From Argopecten irradians (lineage: Eukaryota; Mollusca; Bivalvia; Pectinida; Pectinidae): a stretch of DNA of 64,000 nucleotides. The stretch is from the NCBI RefSeq assembly GCF_041381155.1, contig NC_091135.1:7245620-7309619 (forward strand). Reading direction: 5' to 3'. The translations under genes were made by a program, and so were the position numbers. The notes beneath the pieces are model-generated. The model had not been told where the DNA came from. It did not search any database and saw only the letters and a list, made by a program, of their open reading frames with translations. Within the stretch, counting starts at the first letter, position 1; each line of letters opens with the position of its first letter. Of the stretch, positions 1 through 11,399 are shown piece after piece.

Positions 1-171
1 GACTGATATCTCTTTTATTCTTTATTATTTACGCGGTAGCAAGAGTACTCAGGGTGCTTAATAGCCAAATACATTGTACCACCAAACGCAAAGTAGGGGT
101 CATCCTGTAGCCCCATTCCCTACCATTGGTTTAAATATTTTATGGATATACTATTTAAATTCCAAATACAG

Positions 172-1230
172 GCTCGGCCTTAAAAGATACAACAACAGGA
201 AATGATACTACGACACCTGTACCCATCGCTGCACCAATTTCTACAGAGAAATCGGTTATCGACCAGTTGGTGGGCTCTCTCAAGGGTTACCGTATTGTCG
301 GAATCACAAAGAAAACATGCCAGCAACTTGGTGGAATGCATATAATGTTCACCTGCATAATTCTTACTCGTAAGTTTCTTTCTTTGGCTTTTACTTCTCT
401 GTAGAATTGTTCGTTTGCTTAAATGAAACTGTCCATAGAAACTAATGGCAAAACAATTTACATGTATATAAAATGTGAAATATAGTACTCTTATAAACGT
501 TAATTATTAATTGCTTTCATGCGGCTTCTCAACTTACGTATTGACATAATCTCGGATACTCTTAAGATGTTTTTATTATTTTTGTTTGTTTAACAAAAAC
601 CTTAAATATTAACTTATCCAAACATTAACTTATCCAAACATTAACTTATCCAAGATAATTTTAAAAAAAACCCATAAGATTAAAACAAATTCTGGGGGAA
701 ATATAATGATGCTAAAATAAGGTGTTTTGGAAAAGAACACGATTCTTTTTTTCTTTCTCGAGTCAACATGGGTATGTAATGGTGAAAAATACACAACCGA
801 ATTATTGATTTCACAAAAACTTAAACTTTAATAATCTAAATACAATGCAAGTATTAATGGTCCGTATTTCTTCTAATTTCACTATCCTTCATCAGTAGGA
901 AATGCCATGTGGTCTTCCATGTTATATTTTGTACCGTTTATTGGGTATGAAACAAATATGCGCTCTCATACACGAAACGCAACACGGATTTATGACTTCA
1001 TTTTTTATCATTATTAACTTTTCTTTCTTTTTTTGTCTTTTTTTTTTTTTTGTAAAGAAATCAAATTGACTTTTATGGCAATTGCCATTGGGAACGTAGA
1101 TATTGGTTTACCTATTTTTTGGTATATTATCCATATACATGTACTTTTTCGGGAATTTATATTATTTTTTATAAACGGTTATTATGTGTTAAGTATAATA
1201 TCAATGCTGATGATATATAGATTTCATTGA
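172..1230 (+). CDS. Two exons of a small multi-pass membrane protein, tentatively MS4A/CD20-like (5' partial)
   Basis: Exon 172-369 follows an acceptor AG at 170-171 and ends at donor GTAAGT (370). One frame is open through it, beginning at base 174 and leaving one base. A second exon at 1058-1230 follows a long T tract and AG (1056-1057); its first two bases complete the codon, so the phases agree, and it runs to TGA at 1228-1230. The first exon has a Thr/Pro-rich stretch, then GYRIVGITKKTCQQLGGMHI entering a hydrophobic segment. The second has GLPIFW and a hydrophobic FINGYYVLSIISM. The order LG-x-x-I-M, then P-x-x-W, then a hydrophobic F-I-x-G segment resembles the first two membrane spans of MS4A proteins. 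That similarity is weak and from memory. The start lies left of the window and spans 3-4 were not found, so the gene may be partial or have other exons. Confidence 0.35.
606..653. repeat. Short tandem repeat, 16-bp unit, about 3 copies
   Basis: The unit TTAACTTATCCAAACA is repeated almost exactly about three times inside the intron of the membrane-protein gene. It is a local minisatellite and no function is visible. Confidence 0.8.
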
Positions 1231-2021
1231 TATATTCCAATAGCGGCTGAGGGATGGAAGACAGTTCGATTGGGAAACGCTCTCATTGGTGGTTAGTTGG
1301 AACAAAGACAACATCTATCTATGGACAATGGTTACAGTGGATTACAAGTATTTTGCAATGGTCATATTGGATTAAGTGCAATTTCGCGTATACATTATGT
1401 ATTGGCGTTTTAAACAAAAAAACTGTTGCATAATATTAAAAATAAAAAACTATTGTTTTTATCAATAAACAATAATGCAACAGTATACGGTGTTGATATT
1501 AAACTAGTCTCACCATTAATATTGTATTTGCAAATAAAAGATTGAATCATTTTAAAACGAGTTTTTTTTATATATTTTTATATTTCGTAGTTTATATACT
1601 TTCAGACATGGCGTAACGAAACATGATACGTAATATTATGACAAATTTACTGCCAAAACGTGCAGGAGAGTATATTGTAAAGGATTGAATACAAAGAAGC
1701 GTACTTGTGGTTAAAAGAAAATTTCGATAGATCCTTGTTTACTCAACACCAAAGGCCCACTACCTTTCCAAAACCAAAATTAAATACAAATTAATAATTA
1801 ACAAGAAAATATATATCATCTATAACAGTGAAGAATCATTTTGCTGTTTTGCCGTCTGGCTCAGTGATAGTCAACTAACGCGCGGGCAACATAAGACTAC
1901 CCGAATCCGATATCTGCCGATAAGCCCCGACCCCTTATAATTAGATACTGTCGCTACGCAACCCAAGCTTCATCAAAGATGGCGACAACTCCGGTAAAGA
2001 TATCAGTAAATGATAGAAAGT
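1231..2021. other. Intergenic, AT-rich, mostly featureless
   Basis: No open frame of note. Polyadenylation-like AATAAA strings lie near 1440-1540 and could serve the upstream membrane-protein gene. The only internal feature is a tRNA-like stretch at about 1850-1925, listed separately. Confidence 0.5.
1850..1925 (+). repeat. Possible degenerate tRNA-derived SINE head
   Basis: TGGCTCAGTGATAG near 1857 resembles an A box. About 40 bases later ACCCGAATCC resembles a damaged B box (GGTTCGAATCC). The spacing fits a tRNA-type Pol III promoter. No clear tail or target-site duplication was found, so this is tentative. Confidence 0.25.
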
Positions 2022-2420
2022 CAATCTGATTAAAGCACAGATCCTTATAACCACTCCGTTAAATAGAGGATCTGACAAAATCCCATAGGGGGTCACGTCC
2101 AGATGACCTTTAAACCACGTGGAATCATACCAAATCTTTTTTCTACACCTTGCTACCTCAATTGAAAACGATATTTCGTCGCAGTAAATATACACAATAA
2201 GCTTTGTTGTGATCTTTGGGCGAGATGACTACGTAAACCAAAATAATTCTGACAGGTTTTTTCAAACAATTTCGTCCCCTGAAATTCACTGTCAAAATTT
2301 TGCAAGTAGCAATTTGATTGGCCATTTTCAAAGGTCACCTGGACATGACCCCTAATGGAATTTTCTCAGATCCTCTTATCAAACGTAGTGATAATAAGGA
2401 TCTGTATTTTAATCAGATTG
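2022..2420. mobile_element. MITE-like element with about 95-bp terminal inverted repeats
   Basis: The left arm (about 2022-2117) begins CAATCTGATTAAAG, continues through ACAGATCCTTAT and GAGGATCTGA, and ends near GACCTTTAA. The right arm (about 2325-2420) is its reverse complement with some mismatches and ends AATCAGATTG. The centre is AT-rich with no convincing coding frame. The structure suggests a non-autonomous DNA transposon. I could not identify a target-site duplication or assign a superfamily. Confidence 0.75.
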
Positions 2421-4486
2421 CGTATAAAGCTTTCAACAGAAATGCAGTTTAGTTTTTAAATTTCTTAATAGGTAAATATTGTAAAATGAAACAGTTTAAA
2501 AAAAAACACAGAACTGTAGGTAAGCCTATAAAAGTGAACGCCATCTTGAGGACATGACTTTCTTTATCTTTTTTTTTTTTATCTTGAGCAGTTATAGATA
2601 GTCTGACAACGTCTACCAATTCATTTGCTACACAACTGTCGGTATTTACGTTTTATATATAATTATTATGCTTCGGGAAACTGCTATTTGGAACACCTTA
2701 GTCCGCATGCTCATATAGATCAAAAGTTAATGAAAATTTACGCTTCATAACGTTTGATAGATAGCGAGAACGCGGGTTAAACAATAATTACAGATTCAAC
2801 ATTCATATACTATTCACAGGTAATAGGGTAAAGGGTGCATTATTAAAATTATCCTAACATATGATTAATATTTTGAAAAATTAGGCTGAAATTATGTTTT
2901 ATATCAGGAATATTAACATTTATCAATACGAAAAATACCCTCTAACTTTAACTTGAAACATTGCATTGAAAATTTAGTAAACATTATATTCAGAAAATAT
3001 CAAAATACTATCAAGCGATTTTACTCTCTTTTATTCATCTATAATATATTTGTACATTATTGAATCTCATTAAAAATTATAAATACTTCTTGCATGGATT
3101 CAGATTAAGATAATACCAAGGGTATACAAATGAAGTATAGGCCGATTGTTACCATATTCATACATACCTTATCAGAAGACCAAGCATAACCACACTTAAT
3201 TATAACAACCACGAATTATCCAAATGCTTTTCAAAGGTGGCGACAAAATTATGAAACAAAAAAGGCAGTGTGCTCTTTTATTATTAGCCTTGATTTCTGC
3301 TATCTTTCTAGGTATGGACATTCTGGGAGTACTCCATGGACGCCGATGAGGTATCTCTAATATGAACCAAACATTGCAAGTGTACACCCAAAACACAATT
3401 AAAGGGAGATAACTTAAACATATGATCAACAATGGTATCCCGGTTACAATAACACGGATGTTAATTCTTTTAGTAAATCTGCATTAACAGAAAGGCATGT
3501 TACTAAGGTACAGGTAGGTAGTTTCATTGACTAATCATTAGTCAATTCATATTAAAAAAAATATTTGATACATTATTCAAAACAAAGTCCAGTGATTTTT
3601 ATATGTATCATGCATACTATTTTGAAGAAATTAACTTTCACATTGTAACAGTATCTTTATACACACACAATATTACATTTTAATGAAAAAAAAACATATA
3701 TAAATATATATATTATATATGAATATATTCAAATAAAATCGTTTGCCAAAATAATGTTTATGTTAGATACAAGCAAACCGAAAGTACATCGTAAAACAGC
3801 TACACTTTATATCATGTCTTACGATCAATACTTCACCTTTAGACATATATGTATACAGTATACCTAGTATAGGTGTCCTAATTTTATCGGAACAAATAAA
3901 ACACGAGATAAGGTTTCAACCATGGTCATGCTACGAGATGCAAAACATTAGAATCAGTTTTATTTTTATTCCACAACTCCACTTAAACTCTAATTATATT
4001 TTGAGATTGATTTATTACATGTCATATCTCTGCATGTATTTTACTAAAAAGTGCGCAAAGACAGTCGGAGACAAGAGAAATACAAAAGAACCTCATTGTA
4101 TTTGCATTATAAAAATGCACGATCATATCGCAATACACGAACGCCTGTCTCTTATCTTATTTTTTTGGAACCCCTCTAGTTTTATGTACATATTTTGTTG
4201 TGATATTGATAACAATCGAATGTGCGCTTATGTACATTCCATTATTCGCATATGTCAGAATTGCAATAATTACCAATTTGACCAATACAGAAAACAGATA
4301 GAATCATCACAGAAACTGTTAAGAACCTTTATCCAGCCACTTCCACCAAACCATAATTAACAAAAAAAAAATAAAGCAATAGTTTCTATTTTTACATGAA
4401 AGGAACTTTATTTTACAAAACTACATGTACTTGTACACTGTACCAAAGGTGACACCATTTTCAGACCTTAAACCTGGCAGCTGACG
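2421..4486. other. Upstream region of Hsp70 copy 1; two blocks shared with copy 2
   Basis: This is AT-rich sequence. Two blocks recur upstream of Hsp70 copy 2: 3222-3330 matches 14104-14216, and 3396-3513 matches 14278-14403. Shorter matches continue to the start codon, for example AATGTTTATGTTAGATA near 3751 and 14679. This shows that the upstream region was duplicated together with the gene. An AT microsatellite lies near 3695-3730. Confidence 0.7.
3396..3513 (+). promoter_or_regulatory. Conserved upstream block of Hsp70 copy 1, candidate 5' noncoding exon
   Basis: The block contains AAAGGGAGATAACTT, then CCCGGTTACAATAACACGGATG, and ends at CAG/GTAGGTA, a good splice donor. The matching block upstream of copy 2 (14278-14403) keeps the motifs and the donor but not a shared open frame. 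A 5' untranslated exon is therefore more likely than a coding one. Transcript evidence is lacking. Confidence 0.3.
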
Positions 4487-7400
4487 ATGGCTAGCCGAGC
4501 AGGTAGTCATTTGGTTGTGGCAGCCAAAGATTTCGGTACAACCTATTCCGGCTATGCCTATTCCTTCAGAGATGAATTCAACAAGGACCCACCGACTATT
4601 CATACAAACCAGCAATGGAAAGATAAGGAATCTCAATTTGTTTCATATAAAGGTAGTATGAATCGTTTATTGTTTTGACTTTACTATTTTAATATCTTTA
4701 CCTAAATGAGTTTCCGTAGGATCTGAAATATGAAAATGTCTCCTACAGTGTTGTATTGATAAAGTAATTATTCTGTCGATTTTTCTTGAGTTCTTGAGAT
4801 ATAATGTGTAATACTGTATCATTCAATATCAAACATTTGTGAATCTGTTAAGAAATCAATTCTGTGTTTTCTATTGCGTGTTTGTAATACTGTGTCAATG
4901 TTTCCGACGCATTTAAATCCCATCGAAACTTGTACAAAATTATCTCTCACGAAAAATGACGCGTACAGATATAAAGCGTTTCACTATAGTTGTCTGTGGT
5001 GCTGAAAGCTTATGTTCATAGGTATTGTTTTGAAATATTACCAGCTCCTACTTCCATCTTGTTTGAAACAAATCGGACATTTCATTCATTTGGGTTTGCG
5101 GCTGAAGCAGCTTACAATGACCTCATGGACGACGAGGAGGAGGACGGATGGAGATTCTTCAGACGGTTAAAGATGAGTCTTTATCGTGAAATGAAATCTG
5201 AGGTACAAACATAATTATACGACCAATAGACAAAAACATAAATTAAGGTTGATATCACGAATCTTAATTATTAGTTTAGATATATTTTGTTTTATTATTA
5301 ATACAGCGATTTAAAAAAAAAACAAAAAAAACCGTTTAATATAACTGAACTTAATGGTGCGCGAGATCTTTATTTTAATATTCATTTTATGTTTAACAAA
5401 ATTGAGTCTGATATGTTAATGAAGTCTTGCACAATGTTCGAATTTTGCATAAGACGGCATTGTCCATCGTCTCTTACTAAAACGATTATCAAAGATTAAT
5501 ACCACGGTATTCAACCATAACCTTATTATATTTGAAAATAAAAATCAATAGTGTATAAATTAAACTGCCATTTGTAGTTGTTCTGGTAACTACGGAAATG
5601 AATCCAACATTATTTCTGTTAAGTAACAAATGTTTTGTTATGCTCTCTCTCCGCAAAATATACTATATTATTTTCACTGGATGCTGCTGAAGCTCCGTTT
5701 TATATAGATGTGATATGGAATGAAATATATAACAGAAACCATAATTGAGAAGGATTGTCAATTTATTAATTGACTAGCATATCCAGAACTACTGGATAAC
5801 TGAACAATCAGCACAAACTTGCGATACAAAACATTACATAATATAAACTCAATTATGAACATAAAAAATAGAATCTATAAAAAGGGTGGCGAACCAAAAA
5901 AGCCACCCATAAGTAATAAATGTTTTGTGGGAACTGAGCTATGCACATAAAACATAACTATTCATACGACAAAGTTAAACGTATCTAATGAGTGTTAATT
6001 TTATTCGAGATTTTAGGAAATGATTCTCAGACTTTTATTCAGGCGACTTTTATAAAATCTTATATCGAATGAAAAAAAAATGTTATCACTCTTAATCACA
6101 TGATGTCTATGATCTACGTTTTGAAGAATTTCAAAGACAGCTGACGCCAATTTGCAAGTTAATGATTTCTGAAGATGAATTTCCAGTCATTGAAAAGTGT
6201 TTCGTGTTATATTACTCTAGTCACATATATGTAAACAAAGCTTACAATGGGTGAAGTCGCTGTATATCAGGTAGATTATGTGATCGATATCATTATGTTC
6301 AATTTCATTTCAGTAATTATATTTTTTTATGTTACAGTGTGCACGACCCATTAAAAAAATAGGTAGGGGACTGACACTTAGAGACTCATAGGGTCAAACG
6401 ATGCCTGCCATAGATATATTTAGTGCCGCAATTGGTTATCTAAAACAACATTTTCTGTCGGTCCTGATGGATGCCGTCATGAATATGACTCCCGATGATG
6501 TCCATTGGGTATTAACCGTGCCAGCAATCTGGTCAGATGCAGCAAAGCAGTTCATGCGTGAAGCTGCAAAACAGGTATGAAATATATTCTGCGGTGATTT
6601 CGCATGTGTGATATTTTAATAGCAATGCTATATTTCCAATCTAAAGCAGATGAATAAGTATTTTTTCTTCAGTTACAAATATTTTACACAATTACCACCA
6701 TTCAAAAGTTTTCTCAAAGTTTACTATGATGGAAACAATTCAGTGTGAAATAATAACCTATGGTTTTCTTTTTGATAGTGTTAAAATACGTTCAGTGTAG
6801 TTAGAAAGAAATGCTGCAAAAGAACAATTGTTTTAACGATACAAAACATTAAACACACTGACCCCAGATTTGTTTTCGTATGGATGATCAAAACAGTGAA
6901 ATTCCAATTAAATAACAATCTTTGATTCTCAAAAGCTCAAATTCAATCACACCATCATATCATTTTTATTTCATTTTTAACTTTGATACGAAATCCTATT
7001 TCCAAAACCTATATGAGAAAAACAAACTGAGTTATAGGAAAATGTTGACTTCTTATCATAAATAATCGTCAAGAGGGAAATGCTAACGGACTAAACTCAC
7101 CTTGGTGATGTGAAATGAACATTCATGTTTTGTTACATATATAATTCCGAGCAAACAAACCATTTGGTCCAATCATCCTGATTGCAAGTAAACATCATAG
7201 CAATATGTTGCTGTTATTTTGATAAATGCTTTAAAAGCGGCGTTACTTTCTTCAATGAATCGTGACATGACATGACATCTTCTGTAAGCTTCCTATGCTT
7301 GTGTGTTTGACGTATCTCTTGTCTTTCTATAACTTGTATATGGGCCTACCATATACACATACGTACGAAAGCATGTTGGCATCATTTAAAAAGCCTTTTT

Positions 7401-9802
7401 TTCATTTAAACGCGTTATTTATATTTTTAAAACGAAATCTAAAAAAAGAGTTATGTCGTTTTAACACGTTACTTATCTCATTTCAACGCAAAATGGAATT
7501 TAATCTAATCTAATCGAGGACACCATTACTGGTATCGGGGTACCGTTTGGAAAATAATTGCAAACTGTAAAATACAATTCAATTGAAGTGGTCCGCTTGG
7601 TAACAACAGAAATGCCCTTTGCTTTGCTATTCAACACTTATACTTATTTCTGTCGGAAACACACATTTCGCTATGATTAAACAAGAATTGGTAGTATGTC
7701 TAACATGTCGTTATATGAATTAAATAATAAGTGTTGTAAATGTTGTTATGGTTTGTTCGCAGCATATTATCACACAAAGTATCAATTCTTAGCATGTTTA
7801 AACAGCATTAATTTATCTCTCCTTGTGAACTAATCATCATTTACCTTATAAACTGCTTACTATTTGGGATTCTAATTGATATATATGCTAGACCTAGTTT
7901 TGATCATAACGCTTACGGCACTAGTTTCATAGTAAAAGCTTGTCTTTAAAGTCCACCTAAGGGACCAAGAGAAAGGGCTTTATAACCAAGTGGTCTTTAT
8001 ATACAGGGCAATTTAAATTACTCATTTTGGACCCCCAAAAACTTCTCTAATTAAGCAAGTGGTCTTAATATAGAGGTGATGCATGAATATTTGACAATGT
8101 ATATTTATTAATATTCAACGCGTAAACACGAGATAATTATGGCGTAAGACCTAACTGATTTAATCCATTCTTACGATATAAATAATGCGTTTTAAAGAGA
8201 AAAATAATTATAATGTTCAAAATTACACTATTTACTTTCCAACATATGTAATAATAATTTTTCAGGCAGGTATCCAAGACGAACAATTGACACTGGCATT
8301 AGAACCAGAAGCAGCCGCTCTTTACTGCAAGGAAATCACGGTTAAAAAAAGAAAAGGAAGGTGGATCTAAAGATTTATCTGCGTTTACTCCTGGGGAACA
8401 ATTTCTTATTCTTGATATAGGAGGTACATACAAACACAATATATATATATATATATATAACTTACTATCGCTAATTATACGCAATATTTCTAATATGGTT
8501 AAAATACCCGGAGAATTTCAATAGTTTAATATTGATCTTGTTTATAGGTATATTACTGATCAATTGTCACCGTATCGTTTATGTAATACAAATATTTACT
8601 ACACAATTATTTAATAGTAAATGATAGTTGATTGTTTCAGCAATTATTTTTGTTAAATGCGGCAATGAGTTGTTACTTGTCAATCATTATGTCCTAGACT
8701 AAAAAAAGTACGTTAAAAATCTTTACGCATTGTTATACATTTTTTTCAGGCGGTACAGTGGATGTCACTTGCCATGAAGTCACGTTCAACGGCACATTAA
8801 AGGAAATAGAGACACCTTCCGGAGGACCCTGGGGTGGGACCGTCGTTGATAATGCCTACTTTAGCTTCTTGAAGGACTTAGTTGGTCGTGAGGCATGGGC
8901 AGACTTCGAGACGAATCATCAATCCGATCTACTGGAACTTGAGAGAACGTTTGAAATGAAAAAGAGAATCGCAAATGATGAAGAGCATGCCATGATCAGA
9001 GTAGGTATTAACTTTCTGCATAGCTTCGAGAAAGTGCATAAGAGCGAAAACTCTTTCCGAGTCAGGATCCGTATACTCACCTCTGGTTGAGGTTAAAAAG
9101 GAGAAACTGAAAATTCAGAGCCATCAGATGGTTGATTTCTTTCAGGGACCAATGAATAACATAGTTCAGCATCTCGAGTGCATTTTCGAGAAGACGTCAA
9201 TGCGGCGTGTTTCGACCATTTTAATGGTTGGTGGGTTTTCTGAGTCGGGTCTCATAAAGAGGAAAATTAAAACATCGTTCCCAGGAAAGACTGTTATCCA
9301 ACCGATTGAGGCAAGCATGGCGGTGTTAAAGGGAGCAGTTATGTTTGGTCATGCCCCACAAGCCATATGTGAACGAACCAGTCCGAGGACATACGGTATC
9401 AGTATCAGTGTACCATACAACGACAGACTACATCCCAGTAAAAGCCGGTATGTTTGCGATGGAAAGGAAATGTCCACCGATGTGTTTAAAGTAATGGTGA
9501 AAATAGGCCAACAAGTTATTATGGGTAAGACAAAAGCTGACCATGTTTGTAGACCAGCACGTGCTCGTGACACAGAATCTGTAGTGGAAGTATATGAATC
9601 CACAGAAGAAAATCCAGAATATACTTTTAATCCGAGTTGTCGCAAATTAGGAGAATTACGCGTGTCTATGCCAGACACAACCAAAGGGAAAGAGCGTACA
9701 ATTGTTGTGACCTTACATTTCGGATTCACAGAACTAAAGGTCACAGCGATCGAGGAGGGAACAAAGAATAAGTCAGAGGCAAAATTTGACTGTCTCAAAT
9801 AG
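4487..9802 (+). pseudogene. HSPA12: HSPA12-like Hsp70, copy 1, degraded
   Basis: Five exons are placed by comparison with copy 2: 4487-4652, 5045-5202, 6338-6574, 8266-8423 and 8750-9802. They correspond to the Hsp70 ATPase fold of the HSPA12 branch, with phosphate-1 DFGTTYSG in exon 1, TVPAIWSDAAKQ in exon 3 and VGGFSES in exon 5. The copy is broken. Exon 3 has TAG at 6389-6391 where copy 2 has CAG. Exon 4 is 158 bases instead of 160, so the frame is lost before the DIG motif. Exon 5 lacks 8 bases near 9045 compared with copy 2, splitting the frame into two open pieces (to 9090 and from 9128). It also has Lys in place of Ile just before DFGTT. Splice sites are still good, so a transcript is possible, but not the whole protein. 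The 3' third of exon 5 is almost identical to copy 2. Confidence 0.9.
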
Positions 9803-11399
9803 AGACTTCCAATATCGTCTACAATTCGTAAGGGTTTTTCAATCTAGTGTATTTTTCAAACGAAATTCATCAAAATCATAAGTCATCAGAACACAACTTC
9901 AAGCTATTTATGTATAAATTAACTAATGATTGGCCTTATTCCTCATCACACAAATTAACGGATCGCCAGCTGTCGATCAAACTGTCTCGGTACCGCACAT
10001 GACGTTTTACATATTCTATTGTGTATGCCTCGGCCTTTGCTACGCCATTATTATAGGTACACGTGCGTTTGTGAGCACATGGTGTGGCAACACATTACAC
10101 AATAAAACAAATTTGGACAATAAATATGTACCTCGTTTTCATAATATACTGTTATAATCAGTGGCTTTGAAAGCTGTAAACAACGATGGAATTACCTACA
10201 GATATTAATATGAAGTGGAAAATATCATAATATTACAAAACTATAAATGTAAGTTCGTGTCTAACGTGTTATTGACAATTACGGACATGAGATCACAGGT
10301 ACGTTTTAATTGTGTTTGAAAACCATTGTTTCCAACTACAAAACTGAACATCAAATTAGCCACTTCAGTCTTTGCTACTCAGACTCATTCTTTATCAAAA
10401 TAATACAAATGTTATCCAAGTAGATGTTTCCGCTGTCTGTTTGTTAATTGTGTAATACAAGAACAATTTGTCTAATTTTTAAACGTAGATTACGATGTGG
10501 ATTTTCAATATGTTCGGTCAAATATCCCTATGACTCCATCAAGCAAGGAGAAAACTTTGATATAATTATATCAGTTACAGACTTTGTTAGTGACGCAATA
10601 CGGAAAAATATTGGGTCTAAAATAATTTTGTTCGCCTCGCCCGTTACATGTTTATTTTAGACCCAATATTTTTTTTTATATTAGGTCACTAACAATAACG
10701 AATCTATCCCATCGAAGACCCTTTCAATTAAATAACTGCAGAATGCAATATGTATGAAAACAAAATGACTTAAAACTTTTGACGAAGCAATTTTCATCTC
10801 ATTGAATGACAAGAATATGTTAACGTTGTCATGGCCCATTTCTTAGTTAATTCTAAATAAATCTTGCCGATTTTGCTTTGCTTTTGAAAGTGGTTATCAA
10901 CGTTATCATTCAGACGTTTTGTTTCTAACTCTCTGAGTGCCGTCGTCGCGAAGTTCTGTGGGGAAAGACATTTTCAATGTCTTTTTGACGGTTTTTACTT
11001 TGTAAACCCCACCTTGGCTTTTTGGTTTATTAATTCTTGAAGCAAATATTGTTTTATATGTATTTCACATAAGTTTTGCCATGTATTATATTGAATTATC
11101 ATTTGCTGTTGATTTAATAAATACCCTGTCACCCTCTGTGACGGTGGCCTTAATCATTCAATATGGTTGTTGAGTTATTACTCGTAAGTGTGTAGATGCA
11201 TACAAGGTAGCTAAGTAGTTAGCTTAATTTATGCATCGGAAACACCAATACAAGTTTCGTTTTATTAGATTTTTGTAAGTATTTGTTTGTGTTAATGATG
11301 TCCTTTTCTTAAGCATATAAACGTATTCGACTTATGCCCCATTTATGGATTTTACATTTTTGACTGTACGAGTTATGCCCCTTGGGGATAGAGGAGGGA
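9803..11399. other. Intergenic 3' of Hsp70 copy 1
   Basis: No gene was recognised. A stretch near 10430-10475 (CGCTGTCTGTTTGTTAATTGTGTAA) matches sequence downstream of copy 2 near 20174, so the 3' flank was part of the duplicated unit. The region also holds the palindrome at 10586-10693. From about 10870 on it may include the 5' noncoding part of the retroelement fossil that follows. Confidence 0.5.
10586..10693. repeat. Perfect-arm palindrome (foldback), about 108 bp
   Basis: The left arm (10586-10624) runs from GTTAGTGAC to ATTGGGTCTAAAATAA. The right arm (10651-10693) is its inverse, TTATTTTAGACCCAAT to GTCACTAAC, around a loop of about 26 bases. It is a probable MITE or foldback relic. 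Confidence 0.75.

Noticed and set aside
4421-4636. Minus-strand frame over Hsp70 exon 1 (and its twin at 15665-15901)
   Set aside because: It lies opposite a well-supported coding exon and is conserved only because of the sense frame.
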